In this document: positions 1-8,700 of the stretch, one piece after another
Numbering within the stretch: the stretch's first letter is position 1
Layout: each line of letters begins with the position of its first letter
Origin: an uncultured Olsenella sp.
Lineage (GTDB): Bacteria; Actinomycetota; Coriobacteriia; Coriobacteriales; Atopobiaceae
Direction of reading: 5' to 3'
Length of the DNA: 64,000 nucleotides
Assembly (NCBI GenBank): GCA_900316105.1
Contig: ONBR01000004.1
Span: forward strand, 1 to 64,000
The notes under the pieces: model-generated
What the model was told of the DNA's origin: nothing
The model's input: only the letters and a program-made list of their open reading frames with translations
The model's database searches: none
Position numbers and translations under genes: made by a program

Positions 1-407
1 CCAAAGGGCGTATGGCCCACGTCGTGGCCAAGGGCTATGGACTCGATCAGGTCGATGTTGAGCCCCAGTGCCCGTCCGATGTCGCGCGCGATGCGGCAGA
101 CGAGCTGCTCGTGAAGGTTTCGCCTGGTGATGTCGTCGTTTGCCGCAAAGGAAAAGACCTGGGTCTTTCCGTTAAGACGGTTGTATGCAGGGGTGTGGAT
201 GATCTTCTCGCAGTCGCGGACGAAGGCCGGACGCATGAGGGTAGAACGGTCATGTACCATGTCGCGACGCAGACAGGCCACGTCCGTCGTGGCAAAGGGC
301 GAAAGCTGCCTCGCCTCGTGGAAGGAGCGAAGGGCTTCCTGGGCCTCCGCGGAAAGCCTTCCCGTCATGTCAGGTGCCAACTTGTTGATGAGCTTTGACT
401 CGGCCAT
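1..407 (-). CDS. dgt: deoxyguanosinetriphosphate triphosphohydrolase (dGTPase), 5' part only
   Basis: Reading the minus strand from ATG at 407 gives an open frame that runs off the window start, so only the N-terminal 135 residues or so are present. It contains the family's NRLNGKTQVF segment (usually RRLxxKTQVF) followed by NLHEQLVCRIARDIG and, at the very edge, the HD metal-binding motif HDVGHTPF. dGTPases of the HD superfamily cleave dNTPs to deoxynucleoside and triphosphate in the cytoplasm and help control dNTP pools. A GGAGG ribosome site lies just upstream of the ATG. The C-terminal part is outside the window, so an authentic full length cannot be confirmed. A related HD nucleotidase is the main alternative. 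Confidence 0.85.
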   Translation of the reverse strand, partial: MAESKLINKLAPDMTGRLSAEAQEALRSFHEARQLSPFATTDVACLRRDMVHDRSTLMRPAFVRDCEKIIHTPAYNRLNGKTQVFSFAANDDITRRNLHEQLVCRIARDIGRALGLNIDLIESIALGHDVGHTPF

Positions 408-493
408 TACAGTCCTCCGTTCGCCGCGATAGCTTAGCAGAGGACAGCGACATTGTCATGTAGACGCATCGTGGCGGCCCGGAGGGCCTTCCG

Positions 494-2410
494 TCACTCG
501 GACCTCGTCGCAGCCGAGAGGTAGCACTGCTCGTTTGCGGGGGTGACCTTCATGCCCAGGGACCTGTGGAGCCTGAGAGAGACCTTGTTGTCCTCGTAGA
601 CCTCGCTCCACGGCATCCAGCCTCGCGCCTGATGGTCCTTGACCTTTGCCTCGAGGAGGCTCCGCCCCCAGCCTCTGCCGCGATGGTCCGGGAGGACGTA
701 GAGCATGCCGATGGAGCCGCAGGGATGCTCTCCCACGAAGCCAACGAGCTCTCCGTCCTCGAAGCCACCCAGGATCCCTCCCCCGTCCAGAAGCCCCCGA
801 ATTTCCTCGTCCGAGGCCATCCCCTGGTCGGCGTATCCGGCCCTCACCTGTGCAAAGAAGGCCTGGTCCAGGGGGCGGATGTCGCGCGGGACATCGGCGC
901 CAGCGGACTTCTTTGACTTTGACCCGCCCTTGGTCTTCGCCTTTGGCGTCGACTCATCCAGATAGCACAGGTGGTACGGCCTCAAATCGGGAAGCGAGCA
1001 GGCCTGCTGGATCTCGCGCACCAGCACAGGCTCCAGGCAGACGATCACTGAGGAACTGAGCAAGGTGACTATGACCGACCTTCCCAGATCCTGGTCAGAG
1101 GACCAGAAGGTCTGGATGCCGTCGGGGGTGCGCAGGAGGACGCAGTCCTTGGAGGCGTATTCGATGGTGCCGATGCCGCGCCTGACCATCTCCCTGAGGG
1201 GAATGCAACGCCTGGGAGCCTTCTTGAGGGCCCCCTCGGCGATGACGCGCAGGTCCTCCTGGCTGCGTTCGCGGTGCGTGATCAGGATCTTCATGCGCTG
1301 TGCCACCTGTCGCATGCCCTCGGGACTGGGATGCTCGTAGCCATCCGAGAGGTACTTGGCCTTGTGGTCCAGGAGCCTCATGCCGTCCACCAGGTGCATC
1401 TGCCCATAGCGCCCCGAAACGTCGGCGATCATGGCGGGCAGTTGGTGCCAGCAACTCCCCGCATGCGAGGGATAGGCCTCCTCGTTGTGCCAGAGGGGGT
1501 CCAGTACGTAGGTGGTCGTGTCCGGCCAAAGACTGTCCAGCTGGGAGAAGTACTGCGTCAGGTCCCGCCTGACCAGGCGTTCCTGGCAACGCTCATAGCG
1601 GTAGTTGGCCCCCAGCGCCACGATGATGTGCGAGACGTCCGTAACCTCCCTGAGGCCCGAGAAGGTACCAGGCTGAAAGACCTGTCCCCCGATGCTCTGG
1701 TTGAGGAGGTCGAGCCCCATCTTTCGCGCCAGCTGCGCAGGCCAGCTCTGGCTGGGGTCGCCGCAGACGAAGCCCTGGGCTATGGAGTCGCCCAGGACTA
1801 GGAGCTGCCTCCTCTGTGGGACGGGCTCGATCATCGTGCCATTGCCCACCACCGACCTCAGGGCACAACCGCGCAGGCAGGGCAGCCACACGCGCACGTG
1901 GTGTGTGTCTCCCATACCAGGAAGCTGGCCGATGCCGTCGGCAGGTGACTTCCTGGGATCGTCCACCCAAAAGCTGAAGGCGCCCTTGCCCACCTTGGGC
2001 ATGACAGGGTCCAGGATCTTTCCGTCCACCTCCAGGCCAAAGCCGTCATGGGTCTGGATGCGCCCCTCTCCCCCGTCCACGAAGGCCACCTCGTCGGGCA
2101 CGTACTTGAGCTCGGACCGGGTGCCTGCGGGTTCGGGGTCCAGGGAAACCTCCAATGCGATCTCGGAGGAGTCCGTGGTGAACTCCACCGTCACGCCGGC
2201 CGTGGTCTGGGCCATGGTGCGGTAGAGGCCAGGATGCCAGGCAAGGACCGAGCCCACGGCCCTGATCTGCCCCTGGGTCAGGCGCTGCGGTCGCACCCAG
2301 CCGTCCCTGCTCGTGGAGATGGCAACACAGCCGTGTAGGAGCTCCTTCGCGGGCCTGCGCACCAGGGTCTTCGAGCTGGCAAGGGCGGAGAGTTCCATGC
2401 GCACGCTCAT
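494..2410 (-). CDS. SGNH/GDSL hydrolase fused to a C-terminal GNAT acetyltransferase
   Basis: 638-residue protein with two recognisable enzymes. Residues about 1-380 form an SGNH hydrolase with an N-terminal beta-sandwich: the nucleophile motif GDSI is at 207-210, a block-III-like GAN at about 267-269, and the catalytic Asp/His pair in DGYEHPSPEG at about 356-360. A middle segment (about 395-485) of unknown fold and a Lys/Ser-rich linker (about 489-503) lead to a GNAT domain (about 511-638) with the acetyl-CoA motif DHRGRGWG near 575-582. No signal peptide is apparent, so it is probably cytosolic. Such hydrolases deacylate carbohydrates or esters and GNATs acylate amines or hydroxyls; the substrate is unknown. 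Its start overlaps the stop of the upstream glycosylase gene (ATGA), so the two are translationally coupled. Confidence 0.8.
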   Translation of the reverse strand: MSVRMELSALASSKTLVRRPAKELLHGCVAISTSRDGWVRPQRLTQGQIRAVGSVLAWHPGLYRTMAQTTAGVTVEFTTDSSEIALEVSLDPEPAGTRSELKYVPDEVAFVDGGEGRIQTHDGFGLEVDGKILDPVMPKVGKGAFSFWVDDPRKSPADGIGQLPGMGDTHHVRVWLPCLRGCALRSVVGNGTMIEPVPQRRQLLVLGDSIAQGFVCGDPSQSWPAQLARKMGLDLLNQSIGGQVFQPGTFSGLREVTDVSHIIVALGANYRYERCQERLVRRDLTQYFSQLDSLWPDTTTYVLDPLWHNEEAYPSHAGSCWHQLPAMIADVSGRYGQMHLVDGMRLLDHKAKYLSDGYEHPSPEGMRQVAQRMKILITHRERSQEDLRVIAEGALKKAPRRCIPLREMVRRGIGTIEYASKDCVLLRTPDGIQTFWSSDQDLGRSVIVTLLSSSVIVCLEPVLVREIQQACSLPDLRPYHLCYLDESTPKAKTKGGSKSKKSAGADVPRDIRPLDQAFFAQVRAGYADQGMASDEEIRGLLDGGGILGGFEDGELVGFVGEHPCGSIGMLYVLPDHRGRGWGRSLLEAKVKDHQARGWMPWSEVYEDNKVSLRLHRSLGMKVTPANEQCYLSAATRSE

Positions 2411-2979
2411 GGGCGTCCCTCCCCCTCGGGTACTATCCGTCCAAAGGCCTCCATGTCGCGAATGGTCGCAAGCCCCTCGTCCTCCACCGTCTCGCGTACC
2501 ACGGCATAGGCCTCCACCAGGTCGTCCAGGCGCCAGCGCGCGTTCGCGGGGCTCGTGGAAGGCAACACCGTGCAGGAAACGCCCAGGTTAGGCTCCAGGT
2601 ATCGCTTGTAGAGCCTGCCGGCTGTCGTGCCCGTGCAAAAGATTCGACGAATGGGGGCACCAGCCAGAATGGGCCTCAGATCGTTGGGGACGGGGTCCTT
2701 TATGGACGCGTCCGAGGCACCCTTGATCTGGGCGCTCGCCAGCACGTCATGCAGGGCCAGGTGGTGACGGCGCAGGAGGTCAAGACGGGCCTCCATGGTC
2801 TGGGGAAGCTCCTCTTGCCAGAGGGCCGCCATGACCTTCCAGAAGCGGTTCTGGGGATTGCCGTAGTGGAAGCCACGCTCGCGCGACTTGGGACTGGGCA
2901 GCGTCCCCAGGATGAGGACGCAACTCTCCGCGTCATATACGGCCGGCAGGGGCGACGTCACACGCTCTGTTGAGCTCAC
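2407..2979 (-). CDS. hypoxanthine/deoxyinosine DNA glycosylase (UDG superfamily family 6)
   Basis: 190 residues from a GTG start at 2979, chosen because GGGGAG lies about 6 nt upstream; the frame stays open further upstream but overlaps the phosphoesterase gene. The LGTLPSPKSRERGFHYGNPQ block followed by NRFW is the motif-1 region of the mismatch-specific UDG superfamily in its hypoxanthine-DNA glycosylase branch, and STSPANAR near the end is the motif-2-like loop. The enzyme removes deaminated adenine (hypoxanthine) from DNA to start base-excision repair. It sits in a minus-strand group with a phosphoesterase upstream and the SGNH-GNAT gene downstream (4-nt overlap). Activity on uracil cannot be excluded from sequence alone. 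Confidence 0.8.
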   Translation of the reverse strand: MSSTERVTSPLPAVYDAESCVLILGTLPSPKSRERGFHYGNPQNRFWKVMAALWQEELPQTMEARLDLLRRHHLALHDVLASAQIKGASDASIKDPVPNDLRPILAGAPIRRIFCTGTTAGRLYKRYLEPNLGVSCTVLPSTSPANARWRLDDLVEAYAVVRETVEDEGLATIRDMEAFGRIVPEGEGRP

Positions 2980-2981
2980 GC

Positions 2982-3779
2982 CTACTCCCCTTTTGCAATC
3001 TGCTCGTAGAATTCCTCGCCGTCGTCCAGACGCACCATGGAGACCTGGCCAAAGCCCGCTCCGCCGGCTGCGCCCGAGTCGATGTCCCATCGGTCGGACA
3101 CGCCGCCGGTAGCCTCGCAGGCACCAACCCGTACCTGCCTGCATAGCCCCTCCTCCGTATAGGGGGAGCGCTCCATCCGGTCGGCCATACCCTCCAGGTA
3201 TGCCGTGGGGGTGTGTCCAGCGACCACGATAGGACCCTTGCCCTTCGAGTCGACGAGACCCGTGGGCTGACCCCAGAACTCCTGGCGAATCCACAGGAGG
3301 TCCTCGGGATCCTGCTCGGACATGAAGGTCCTCAGACCCTCGGCGGTCAGTCTCTCTGGGGGCTGGGGACCCTTGGGCCTGATGCCGGCATGCGCCAGGA
3401 TGAAGAGCCTGCCGCCCGCCTCGCATATACCGCACAGGGGCAGGGAGAAGACCCAGTCCAAAAGCTCCACGCGCTCGTCGTGGGGGAGCCTTCCCAGCCC
3501 GTCGATGGTGGTCTCGGAGCCGTTGATTCCCCAGTTCAGGGCAGCCATCTCGTCACCCGACTGAAAGTAGGCCATCATCAGGTCCTCGTGGTTTCCCATC
3601 AGGACCTGGGCGTTTTTGAGGCCACGGCAGACCTTGAGCACCCCCACCGGGTCGGGACCGCGGTCCACCATGTCGCCCAGCATAAAGATGCGGTCGTCAT
3701 CCGTGGGAGAGACCCTCTCGAGCAGACGCTCCAGGGGTGCCCTATGGCCGTGAACGTCAGAAAATACATAGGTGGCCAT
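2982..3779 (-). CDS. serine/threonine-type metallophosphoesterase
   Basis: 265 residues with the three calcineurin-like metal-binding signatures in order: DVHGH (residues 8-12), GDMVDRG (about 36-42) and GNHED (about 62-66), plus a later GHTPT that usually supplies a metal-ligand His. This is the PP1/PP2A-like or diadenosine-tetraphosphatase-like fold (ApaH/PrpE type) with a dinuclear metal centre, cytosolic. Substrate could be phosphoprotein or Ap4A; the sequence does not decide. The gene is followed within 3 nt by the glycosylase gene, so they are probably co-transcribed. The 126-nt gap upstream contains only a short palindrome (ATCTCG...CGAGAT, 3804-3823). Confidence 0.85.
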   Translation of the reverse strand: MATYVFSDVHGHRAPLERLLERVSPTDDDRIFMLGDMVDRGPDPVGVLKVCRGLKNAQVLMGNHEDLMMAYFQSGDEMAALNWGINGSETTIDGLGRLPHDERVELLDWVFSLPLCGICEAGGRLFILAHAGIRPKGPQPPERLTAEGLRTFMSEQDPEDLLWIRQEFWGQPTGLVDSKGKGPIVVAGHTPTAYLEGMADRMERSPYTEEGLCRQVRVGACEATGGVSDRWDIDSGAAGGAGFGQVSMVRLDDGEEFYEQIAKGE

Positions 3780-3905
3780 AGTTATCTCCTCATCGGTACC
3801 GAATCTCGAACTCGAGCGAGATCAGCGACCTGCGCTAGCCGTTCGTTCCTACTTAGGATAGCAAGCTTTCGGAAAGCGTGCATCGAGTCTTGCGCTGAGA
3901 AGAGC

Positions 3906-4505
3906 CTATCGCCGGCGTCTTTGGGCGGGAAGAAAGTACTCCCGGCGCACGCGGAGCTTCCAGGGAGCCGTGGAACCAATCTGCACGAACCTCCCCGGAC
4001 GACGCTTCGTCGGCATGTCAGAGGCCTCCCGGACGACGCCTACCAGCTCTTCCATAGTCTGGTCAAAGCAATCCTTCTTGAGCCGGCACTCCCACACCAC
4101 GGCCACCGTCCAGCCCCCGTCCAGGAGGAGCCGATAGTCCCTGTCGTCACGGGCTCGATTCCGGGCAAACTTCGTCTCCCAAAAGGAGACGTTCGACTTT
4201 GGAAGGGGCAAATCGCAATAGGGGCAACGGTGCCAGAAGCAGCCGTTGACGAAGATGGCCACCTTGCGCCCCGGATAGCAGATGTCGGGCTTGCCCGCCG
4301 CCTTCTTCCAGTGGAGTCGGTAGCCGCTCAGGCCAGCCTCCCTAAGGGCGTGGCGGACCTTGAGCTCGGGCTTGGTGTTCTTGCTCTTGTTGGCCTGCAT
4401 CACATGATGGGTGGCCAGGCTGACCCTGGGGGCAGCCTCGTTCCTTGGGGATGCGGCATCCGGCTCCTTGGCCTTGGTCGCCTCGCCCTTGCTCACATCA
4501 CTCAC
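3906..4505 (-). CDS. vsr: very short patch repair (Vsr) DNA mismatch endonuclease
   Basis: 199 residues. The segment MQANKSKNTKPELKVRHAL followed by GYRLHWKKAAGKPDI (with the catalytic Asp) and FVNGCFWHRCPYC (structural zinc site) is the diagnostic Vsr core, ending with GWTVAVVWEC. Vsr nicks the T strand at T:G mismatches that arise when 5-methylcytosine deaminates, and normally partners a Dcm-type cytosine methylase. The start codon is GTG, overlapping the stop of the phospholipase-like gene (GTGA), so expression is probably coupled to it. No cytosine methyltransferase or restriction gene is visible in the window. The N-terminus is longer than in E. coli Vsr, with about 30 extra polar residues. 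Confidence 0.9.
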   Translation of the reverse strand: MSDVSKGEATKAKEPDAASPRNEAAPRVSLATHHVMQANKSKNTKPELKVRHALREAGLSGYRLHWKKAAGKPDICYPGRKVAIFVNGCFWHRCPYCDLPLPKSNVSFWETKFARNRARDDRDYRLLLDGGWTVAVVWECRLKKDCFDQTMEELVGVVREASDMPTKRRPGRFVQIGSTAPWKLRVRREYFLPAQRRRR

Positions 4506-5515
4506 CCGTCCTGGCCCACTCCCCTGTAGGTCACGCCCACGGGCGGCTTTGCCGGGTCCTCGGTGGCATCGGGATCCACGGGCTGGCCTGAAAAGTTCAG
4601 TCCACCAGTCAGCTCCAAGGCCGCCTTATGGTCAAAGTCCTTGGCCAGGAAGTGCTCGATTGACTCGGGCACACGAGACAGGGCGCAGTCATAGAGGTCC
4701 CAGAAGTCGTCGGTCGAGACCTCCCCCGTGAAGGGGTTCACCCAGGGCAGGCGGTCCGCGTTGTCAAAGGCAGAGTGCACGTCTGCACGAACTCGATGGG
4801 CCATGGCATGGTAGAGCGAATAGCGCTTGTGAGTCACGGCATGCTCGAGGGGACCGATCAGCTTTGACTTAACCTCGCCGGGGTTGTAGAGGAGGTGCTG
4901 AATCAGCCTGAAGTCCCTTACTGCCTGGGTATAGCAGTCCAGGCCTACCGTGTGGCTGTAGGTCCACAGGTTCATGTAGAAGTAGAGCTTGTCAATGATG
5001 CCGAGGGCCCTGTCCGTGGCCTTGAGAACCTCCCGATAGGGCAGGAAGTCCCTGATGGTCTTTGCCGTCTTCACATAGAGGACCATCTCGTCCAGGTCAC
5101 GCTCGATCTCGGCGTGGACCTGGCTGCCATCGGACCTGTCAAGTCCCTCGATGCCGGCGTCACAGATGCCGTACTGCGCCGAGAAGACAAGGGGATGCAT
5201 GGTGCTGTCCAGCAGGTAGTGGCAGAGGAAGCCCGCCGCATAGGCGCGGGCCACGTCCAGCTCATCCTTGCCTATCATGCTCAGGGCATCGTGGAGGGAG
5301 GCCAGAAGGAGGGCCGGGCGCTGATGGTGCATGGTGTTGCCCATGAAGTCGCGCTTGTCCCCACGTGGGTCTAGCGCCAGGTAAAAGAGGGGATCAGGTC
5401 CCTGGTTGCCAATCAGGAAGGCCTCGTGCTCCTCGTTCGAGAGCAGGCCAAACTTGAGTGACATGCTGTCATAGGCATCACGGCCAAAGAACTCGTGCGT
5501 CAGAATCGCCGACAT
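4502..5515 (-). CDS. zinc-dependent phospholipase C family protein
   Basis: 337 residues. The N-terminal pattern (LTHEFFGRDAYDS, GNQGPDPLFY, NTMHHQR, then GFLCHYLLDSTMHPLVF) matches the helical Zn-dependent phospholipase-C-like domain, in which these His/Asp residues bind the metals. There is no convincing signal peptide, so a cytosolic role is likely; proteins of this family in anaerobic Gram-positives are largely uncharacterised and true phospholipase activity is unproven. The gene is first in a small minus-strand operon with vsr (overlapping GTGA). Confidence 0.7.
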   Translation of the reverse strand: MSAILTHEFFGRDAYDSMSLKFGLLSNEEHEAFLIGNQGPDPLFYLALDPRGDKRDFMGNTMHHQRPALLLASLHDALSMIGKDELDVARAYAAGFLCHYLLDSTMHPLVFSAQYGICDAGIEGLDRSDGSQVHAEIERDLDEMVLYVKTAKTIRDFLPYREVLKATDRALGIIDKLYFYMNLWTYSHTVGLDCYTQAVRDFRLIQHLLYNPGEVKSKLIGPLEHAVTHKRYSLYHAMAHRVRADVHSAFDNADRLPWVNPFTGEVSTDDFWDLYDCALSRVPESIEHFLAKDFDHKAALELTGGLNFSGQPVDPDATEDPAKPPVGVTYRGVGQDG

Positions 5516-5731
5516 ACCAGAACCCCCTTCTGCGGATAGGCCATCGTGTCACCACGAGGCATTGTCTCACTGGGGCCATGTTAGCCAATCCTTCGCCAGC
5601 GCGTCGGTGCCGTTGCGTGACTTACACTCCCCTTGCAAAATGCCTGCAGTTACAATGCTAGGATACTTCAGGTTTTATGCACTGTGCCGCCTTTGGTCCG
5701 CACCGGTGACACATCGTAGGGAAGGGACAGT

Positions 5732-6982
5732 ATGGCATCTTCAAAACTATCAAAGGCCGAGAAAAGCTGGATCCTCTACGACGTGGGCAATTCCGCGCTT
5801 GTGCTCTTGGCCACCACCATCATCCCCATCTACTTCAACCACCTGGTAAAGTCTGCTGGAGCAGCCGAGCAAGGCAGCGCCCTCATTGCCTGGTCCTACG
5901 CCGAGACCATAGCCTCGCTGATCATCGCCCTCCTCATGCCCATCCTGGGCTCGATCGCAGACATGCAGGGCATGAAGAAGAAGTTCATCGTGGGTACCGT
6001 GGGCACGGGCGTCATCGCCACCATCGCCATGAGTTTCCCCACCGTACCCATGGTCTTCCTCGTGATCTACGTGATCTCTTCCGTAATGCTCAACTCGTCG
6101 ATCGTCTTCTATGACGCCTTGCTGGTGGACGCCACCACTGACGAGAACATGGACGAGGTTTCCAGCAAGGGCTACGCCTATGGCTACATTGGCTCAGTCG
6201 CCCCCTTCATCGTCTGTCTGGCAGTCGTGCTCCTGCGCCCCTTTGGCATTGAGATGCAGACGGCAATGGCCATAGCCTTTGTGATCACTGCAGCCTGGTG
6301 GGTCATCTTTACCATCCCCATGCTCAAGAATGTCGAGCAGGTTCACTACAAGCCCCGCATGCCCCATGCCGTCTCGAATGCCGTCAAGGGAATCGGCAGC
6401 ACGCTCAAGAAGATCTGGGCCGATAGGACCATTCGCTACTACATCATTGCCTACTTCTTCTACATCGACGGCGTCCACACCATCATCAAGCTGGCCACCT
6501 CCTATGGCTCCAACCTGGGCATCGACTCCACCCAGCTCCTGTTGGCACTCCTTGCCACACAGTTCGTCGCCTTCCCCTCCGCCATCATCTACGGCAAGCT
6601 CTCAAAGAAGGTCGGCACCCGCAAGATGCTGCTCGTGGGCATCCTGGGCTACACCTGCATTACCATCTACGCTGCGCTGCACCTCTGGACCGCGGTGGAC
6701 TTCTGGATTCTTGCCATCGCAGTCGGCCTCTTCCAGGGCGGCATCCAGGCCCTCTCCCGCTCCGAGTTCGGCAAGCTCTGCCCCAAGGAGCACGCCAACG
6801 AGTACTTTGGCTTCTTTGACATCTTTGGCAAATACGCCGCCGTCATGGGCACCTTCATCGTGGGCTTCATGACCCAGCTGACCGGCAACTCCAACCTGGG
6901 CGTCCTCTCCGTGGTCGTCCTCTTTGTGATTGGCTTCGTCGTGATGCTCAAGGTCCCCGACCGTCAGTCCGAGGCAGAGTAG
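5732..6982 (+). CDS. MFS transporter, UMF1 family (Atg22-like permease)
   Basis: 416 residues, almost entirely hydrophobic, with about 12 predicted transmembrane segments. The N-terminal WILYDVGNSA motif and the GSIADMQGMKKKF loop between TM2 and TM3 are typical of the UMF1/Atg22-like major facilitator family, whose members are often proposed amino acid or peptide effluxers; the substrate here is unknown. AGGGAAGGGACAG precedes the ATG. It is monocistronic, divergent from the phospholipase-like gene and convergent with fprA; a strong hairpin terminator follows. The 216-nt upstream gap has AT-rich promoter-like sequence (TACAAT at 5651) but no well-spaced -35. Confidence 0.85.
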   Translation: MASSKLSKAEKSWILYDVGNSALVLLATTIIPIYFNHLVKSAGAAEQGSALIAWSYAETIASLIIALLMPILGSIADMQGMKKKFIVGTVGTGVIATIAMSFPTVPMVFLVIYVISSVMLNSSIVFYDALLVDATTDENMDEVSSKGYAYGYIGSVAPFIVCLAVVLLRPFGIEMQTAMAIAFVITAAWWVIFTIPMLKNVEQVHYKPRMPHAVSNAVKGIGSTLKKIWADRTIRYYIIAYFFYIDGVHTIIKLATSYGSNLGIDSTQLLLALLATQFVAFPSAIIYGKLSKKVGTRKMLLVGILGYTCITIYAALHLWTAVDFWILAIAVGLFQGGIQALSRSEFGKLCPKEHANEYFGFFDIFGKYAAVMGTFIVGFMTQLTGNSNLGVLSVVVLFVIGFVVMLKVPDRQSEAE

Positions 6983-7021
6983 GAAAGTTTGACCAAAACC
7001 CCTGGAGCAATTGACGCACAA

Positions 7022-7056
7022 AACGCGGGGCAGTCCGTTTTGGGCTGCCCCGCGTT
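7022..7056. terminator. bidirectional intrinsic terminator
   Basis: Perfect 12-bp inverted repeat AACGCGGGGCAG / CTGCCCCGCGTT (7022-7033 and 7045-7056) with an 11-nt loop between the convergent MFS and fprA genes. On the minus strand it is followed by TTTTG, on the plus strand by CTTGTGT. Confidence 0.85.
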
Positions 7057-7080
7057 CTTGTGTGACCTTTGTCAGTTGAG

Positions 7081-8286
7081 CTACTTCTGAATGCTCGCCG
7101 CCAGTGCGTCGGCCAGGGCGTCCAGCTGCTCGACCGTCGCGGGCTTCACGGCAGACATCATCTTTACCGTGGGCTCGACCAGGGTCATGTCCTTCATACC
7201 CTCCAGGCGCTGCTTGAGCAGGGCGCCGGACTGGGGTGCCCAGGTACCGTTCTCGATGATGCCAACGGTCCTCTTCTGCAGGTTGTGCTTGGCCAGGTCG
7301 CCCACGAAGGAGTCCATGCGATCAAAGATTCCCATGTTGTAGGTGGAAGAGGCAAAGACCAGGGTGGAGTACTCGAAGGCACGGGAGACCAGCTCGGAAG
7401 TGTCGGTCTTCGACACGTCGTAGATACGGACGTTCTTGAGACCCCTGTCAGCCAGCTTTGCGGCCAGGATGCTGGCGGCGTTGCCCGTGTGACCATAGAT
7501 AGAGCCGTAGAAAACGCAGACGGAGTCGACTTCGGGGGTATAGCTAGCCCACTTGGCACAGAGGTCGATGAACTTGCCCATGTCCTGGCGCCAGAGGAAG
7601 CCATGGAGGGGCAGGATGTACTTGATGTCCAGCTTGGCGGCCTTCTTGAGGAGGTTGGTGGTCTGCAGGCCGTACTTGCCCACGATGTTCACGTAGTAGC
7701 GACGGGCCTCGGCTGCGTAGTCGCGGTCCCACTCCACCTCGTCGGCCCAGATGTTGCCACCCAAGGCACCAAAGGAGCCAAAGGCATCAGCGGAGAAGAG
7801 AGCTCCGGTGGCGGAGTCATAGGAGACGAGAACCTCTGGCCAGTGAACCATGGGGGCAGCCACGAAGTTCAGGGTGTGCTTGCCCAGCTCGAGGGTGCTC
7901 CCCTCCTTCACGACCACCTTGCGGTCGGTCAGGTCAAAGTCAAAGAACTGACCCATCATCTTGAAGGCTTGGGCGCCAGCCACGACCTTGAGATTGGGGT
8001 AGCGCTGGACGAGGTCGCCCAGGACGGCAGCGTGATCGGGCTCCATGTGGTGGACGACCATGTAGTCGAGGTCGCGATCACCGAGCACGTGGTCGAGGTT
8101 CTCCATGAACTGGTCACGCACGGCGCTGTCGACGCCGTCGAGCAGGCAGGTCTTCTCGTCCAAGATCACGTAGTTGTTATAGGAGACGCCATCGGGGACA
8201 GGGTAGACGTTCTCGAAGAGCTCGATGCGGCGGTCGGAAGCACCGGTCATCCATGTGTCCTCGCACACCTGACGAACGTTGTACAT
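7081..8286 (-). CDS. fprA: FprA-family A-type flavoprotein (flavodiiron protein)
   Basis: 401 residues from the ATG at 8286, preferred over an in-frame GTG three codons upstream because GAGGAG lies 8 nt before this ATG. The N-terminal metallo-beta-lactamase-like domain carries the di-iron ligands HHMEPDH, a later His (APMVHWPEV), Asp (SADAFG) and His (LPLHGF). From about residue 255 a flavodoxin domain (VCVFYGSIYGHTGNAA, FMN phosphate loop) follows. Flavodiiron proteins reduce O2 to water and/or NO to N2O in the cytoplasm, an oxygen-defence enzyme typical of strict anaerobes. There is no C-terminal rubredoxin domain, so an external rubredoxin must donate electrons. It appears monocistronic. 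Confidence 0.95.
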   Translation of the reverse strand: MYNVRQVCEDTWMTGASDRRIELFENVYPVPDGVSYNNYVILDEKTCLLDGVDSAVRDQFMENLDHVLGDRDLDYMVVHHMEPDHAAVLGDLVQRYPNLKVVAGAQAFKMMGQFFDFDLTDRKVVVKEGSTLELGKHTLNFVAAPMVHWPEVLVSYDSATGALFSADAFGSFGALGGNIWADEVEWDRDYAAEARRYYVNIVGKYGLQTTNLLKKAAKLDIKYILPLHGFLWRQDMGKFIDLCAKWASYTPEVDSVCVFYGSIYGHTGNAASILAAKLADRGLKNVRIYDVSKTDTSELVSRAFEYSTLVFASSTYNMGIFDRMDSFVGDLAKHNLQKRTVGIIENGTWAPQSGALLKQRLEGMKDMTLVEPTVKMMSAVKPATVEQLDALADALAASIQK

Positions 8287-8550
8287 AGAAGTCACTCCTC
8301 ACGAGCCGGCCTCCTCTGGCCTGGCTCATAGCTGGGCACACTCACATACGAAATTCTAGGACTTCACGATCTGCAAAGTCTCGCGATAATGGCACTCTCA
8401 GCTATTTCCCAGAACGACCATCCCTCACTGGCGGATTTCAGACCGTCAACGATTCACGACGGGAAAATGTAGGGAGCCAGTCCTTTACCAACGCATATGC
8501 GTCATCGGTCTCGTAGGCAAAAAGAATTTCAAACTTTTTTCGATTGACGC
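8287..8550. other. intergenic region between fprA and tRNA-His
   Basis: About 260 nt with no coding frame of note. It should contain the minus-strand fprA promoter. The best candidate -10 (TAGAAT, reverse of ATTCTA at 8352) has no well-spaced -35, so none is called. A short AT-rich stretch (8521-8540) lies just ahead of the tRNA promoter. Confidence 0.5.
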
Positions 8551-8579
8551 TTGCAAAGTGGGAGGAGTTTGGGCATTAT
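8551..8579 (+). promoter_or_regulatory. candidate sigma-70 promoter of the tRNA-His/Lys cluster
   Basis: TTGCAA (8551-8556) and CATTAT (8574-8579) are separated by 17 nt and lie 30 nt upstream of tRNA-His, which gives a transcription start near 8586. Confidence 0.5.
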
Positions 8580-8608
8580 TAACTACCGCGTTACGTGGTG
8601 GGTCACTT

Positions 8609-8685
8609 GGTGGGTGTAGCTCAGTTGGCAGAGCGACGGACCGTGGCTCCGTAGGTCGAGGGTTCGAGCCCCTCTACCCACCCCA
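8609..8685 (+). tRNA. tRNA-His (GTG)
   Basis: Full cloverleaf with encoded CCA. The 7-bp acceptor GTGGGTG/TACCCAC is extended by G-1 (8609) pairing the discriminator C (8682), the identity hallmark of tRNA-His. The T-arm is GAGGG-TTCGAGC-CCCTC. The anticodon loop is CCGTGGC (8641-8647) with anticodon GTG at 8643-8645. Position 33 is C rather than the near-universal T, and position 37 is G. Confidence 0.95.
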
Positions 8686-8700
8686 TTTCACTACGCCGAT

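Noticed and set aside
5633..5656. Promoter TTGCAA/TACAAT for the MFS gene
   Set aside because: The spacer is only 12 nt, too short for a sigma-70 promoter.
7069..8331. 420-codon plus-strand frame opposite fprA
   Set aside because: The minus-strand FprA has full metal and FMN motifs; the plus frame starts inside the terminator region and has no motif.
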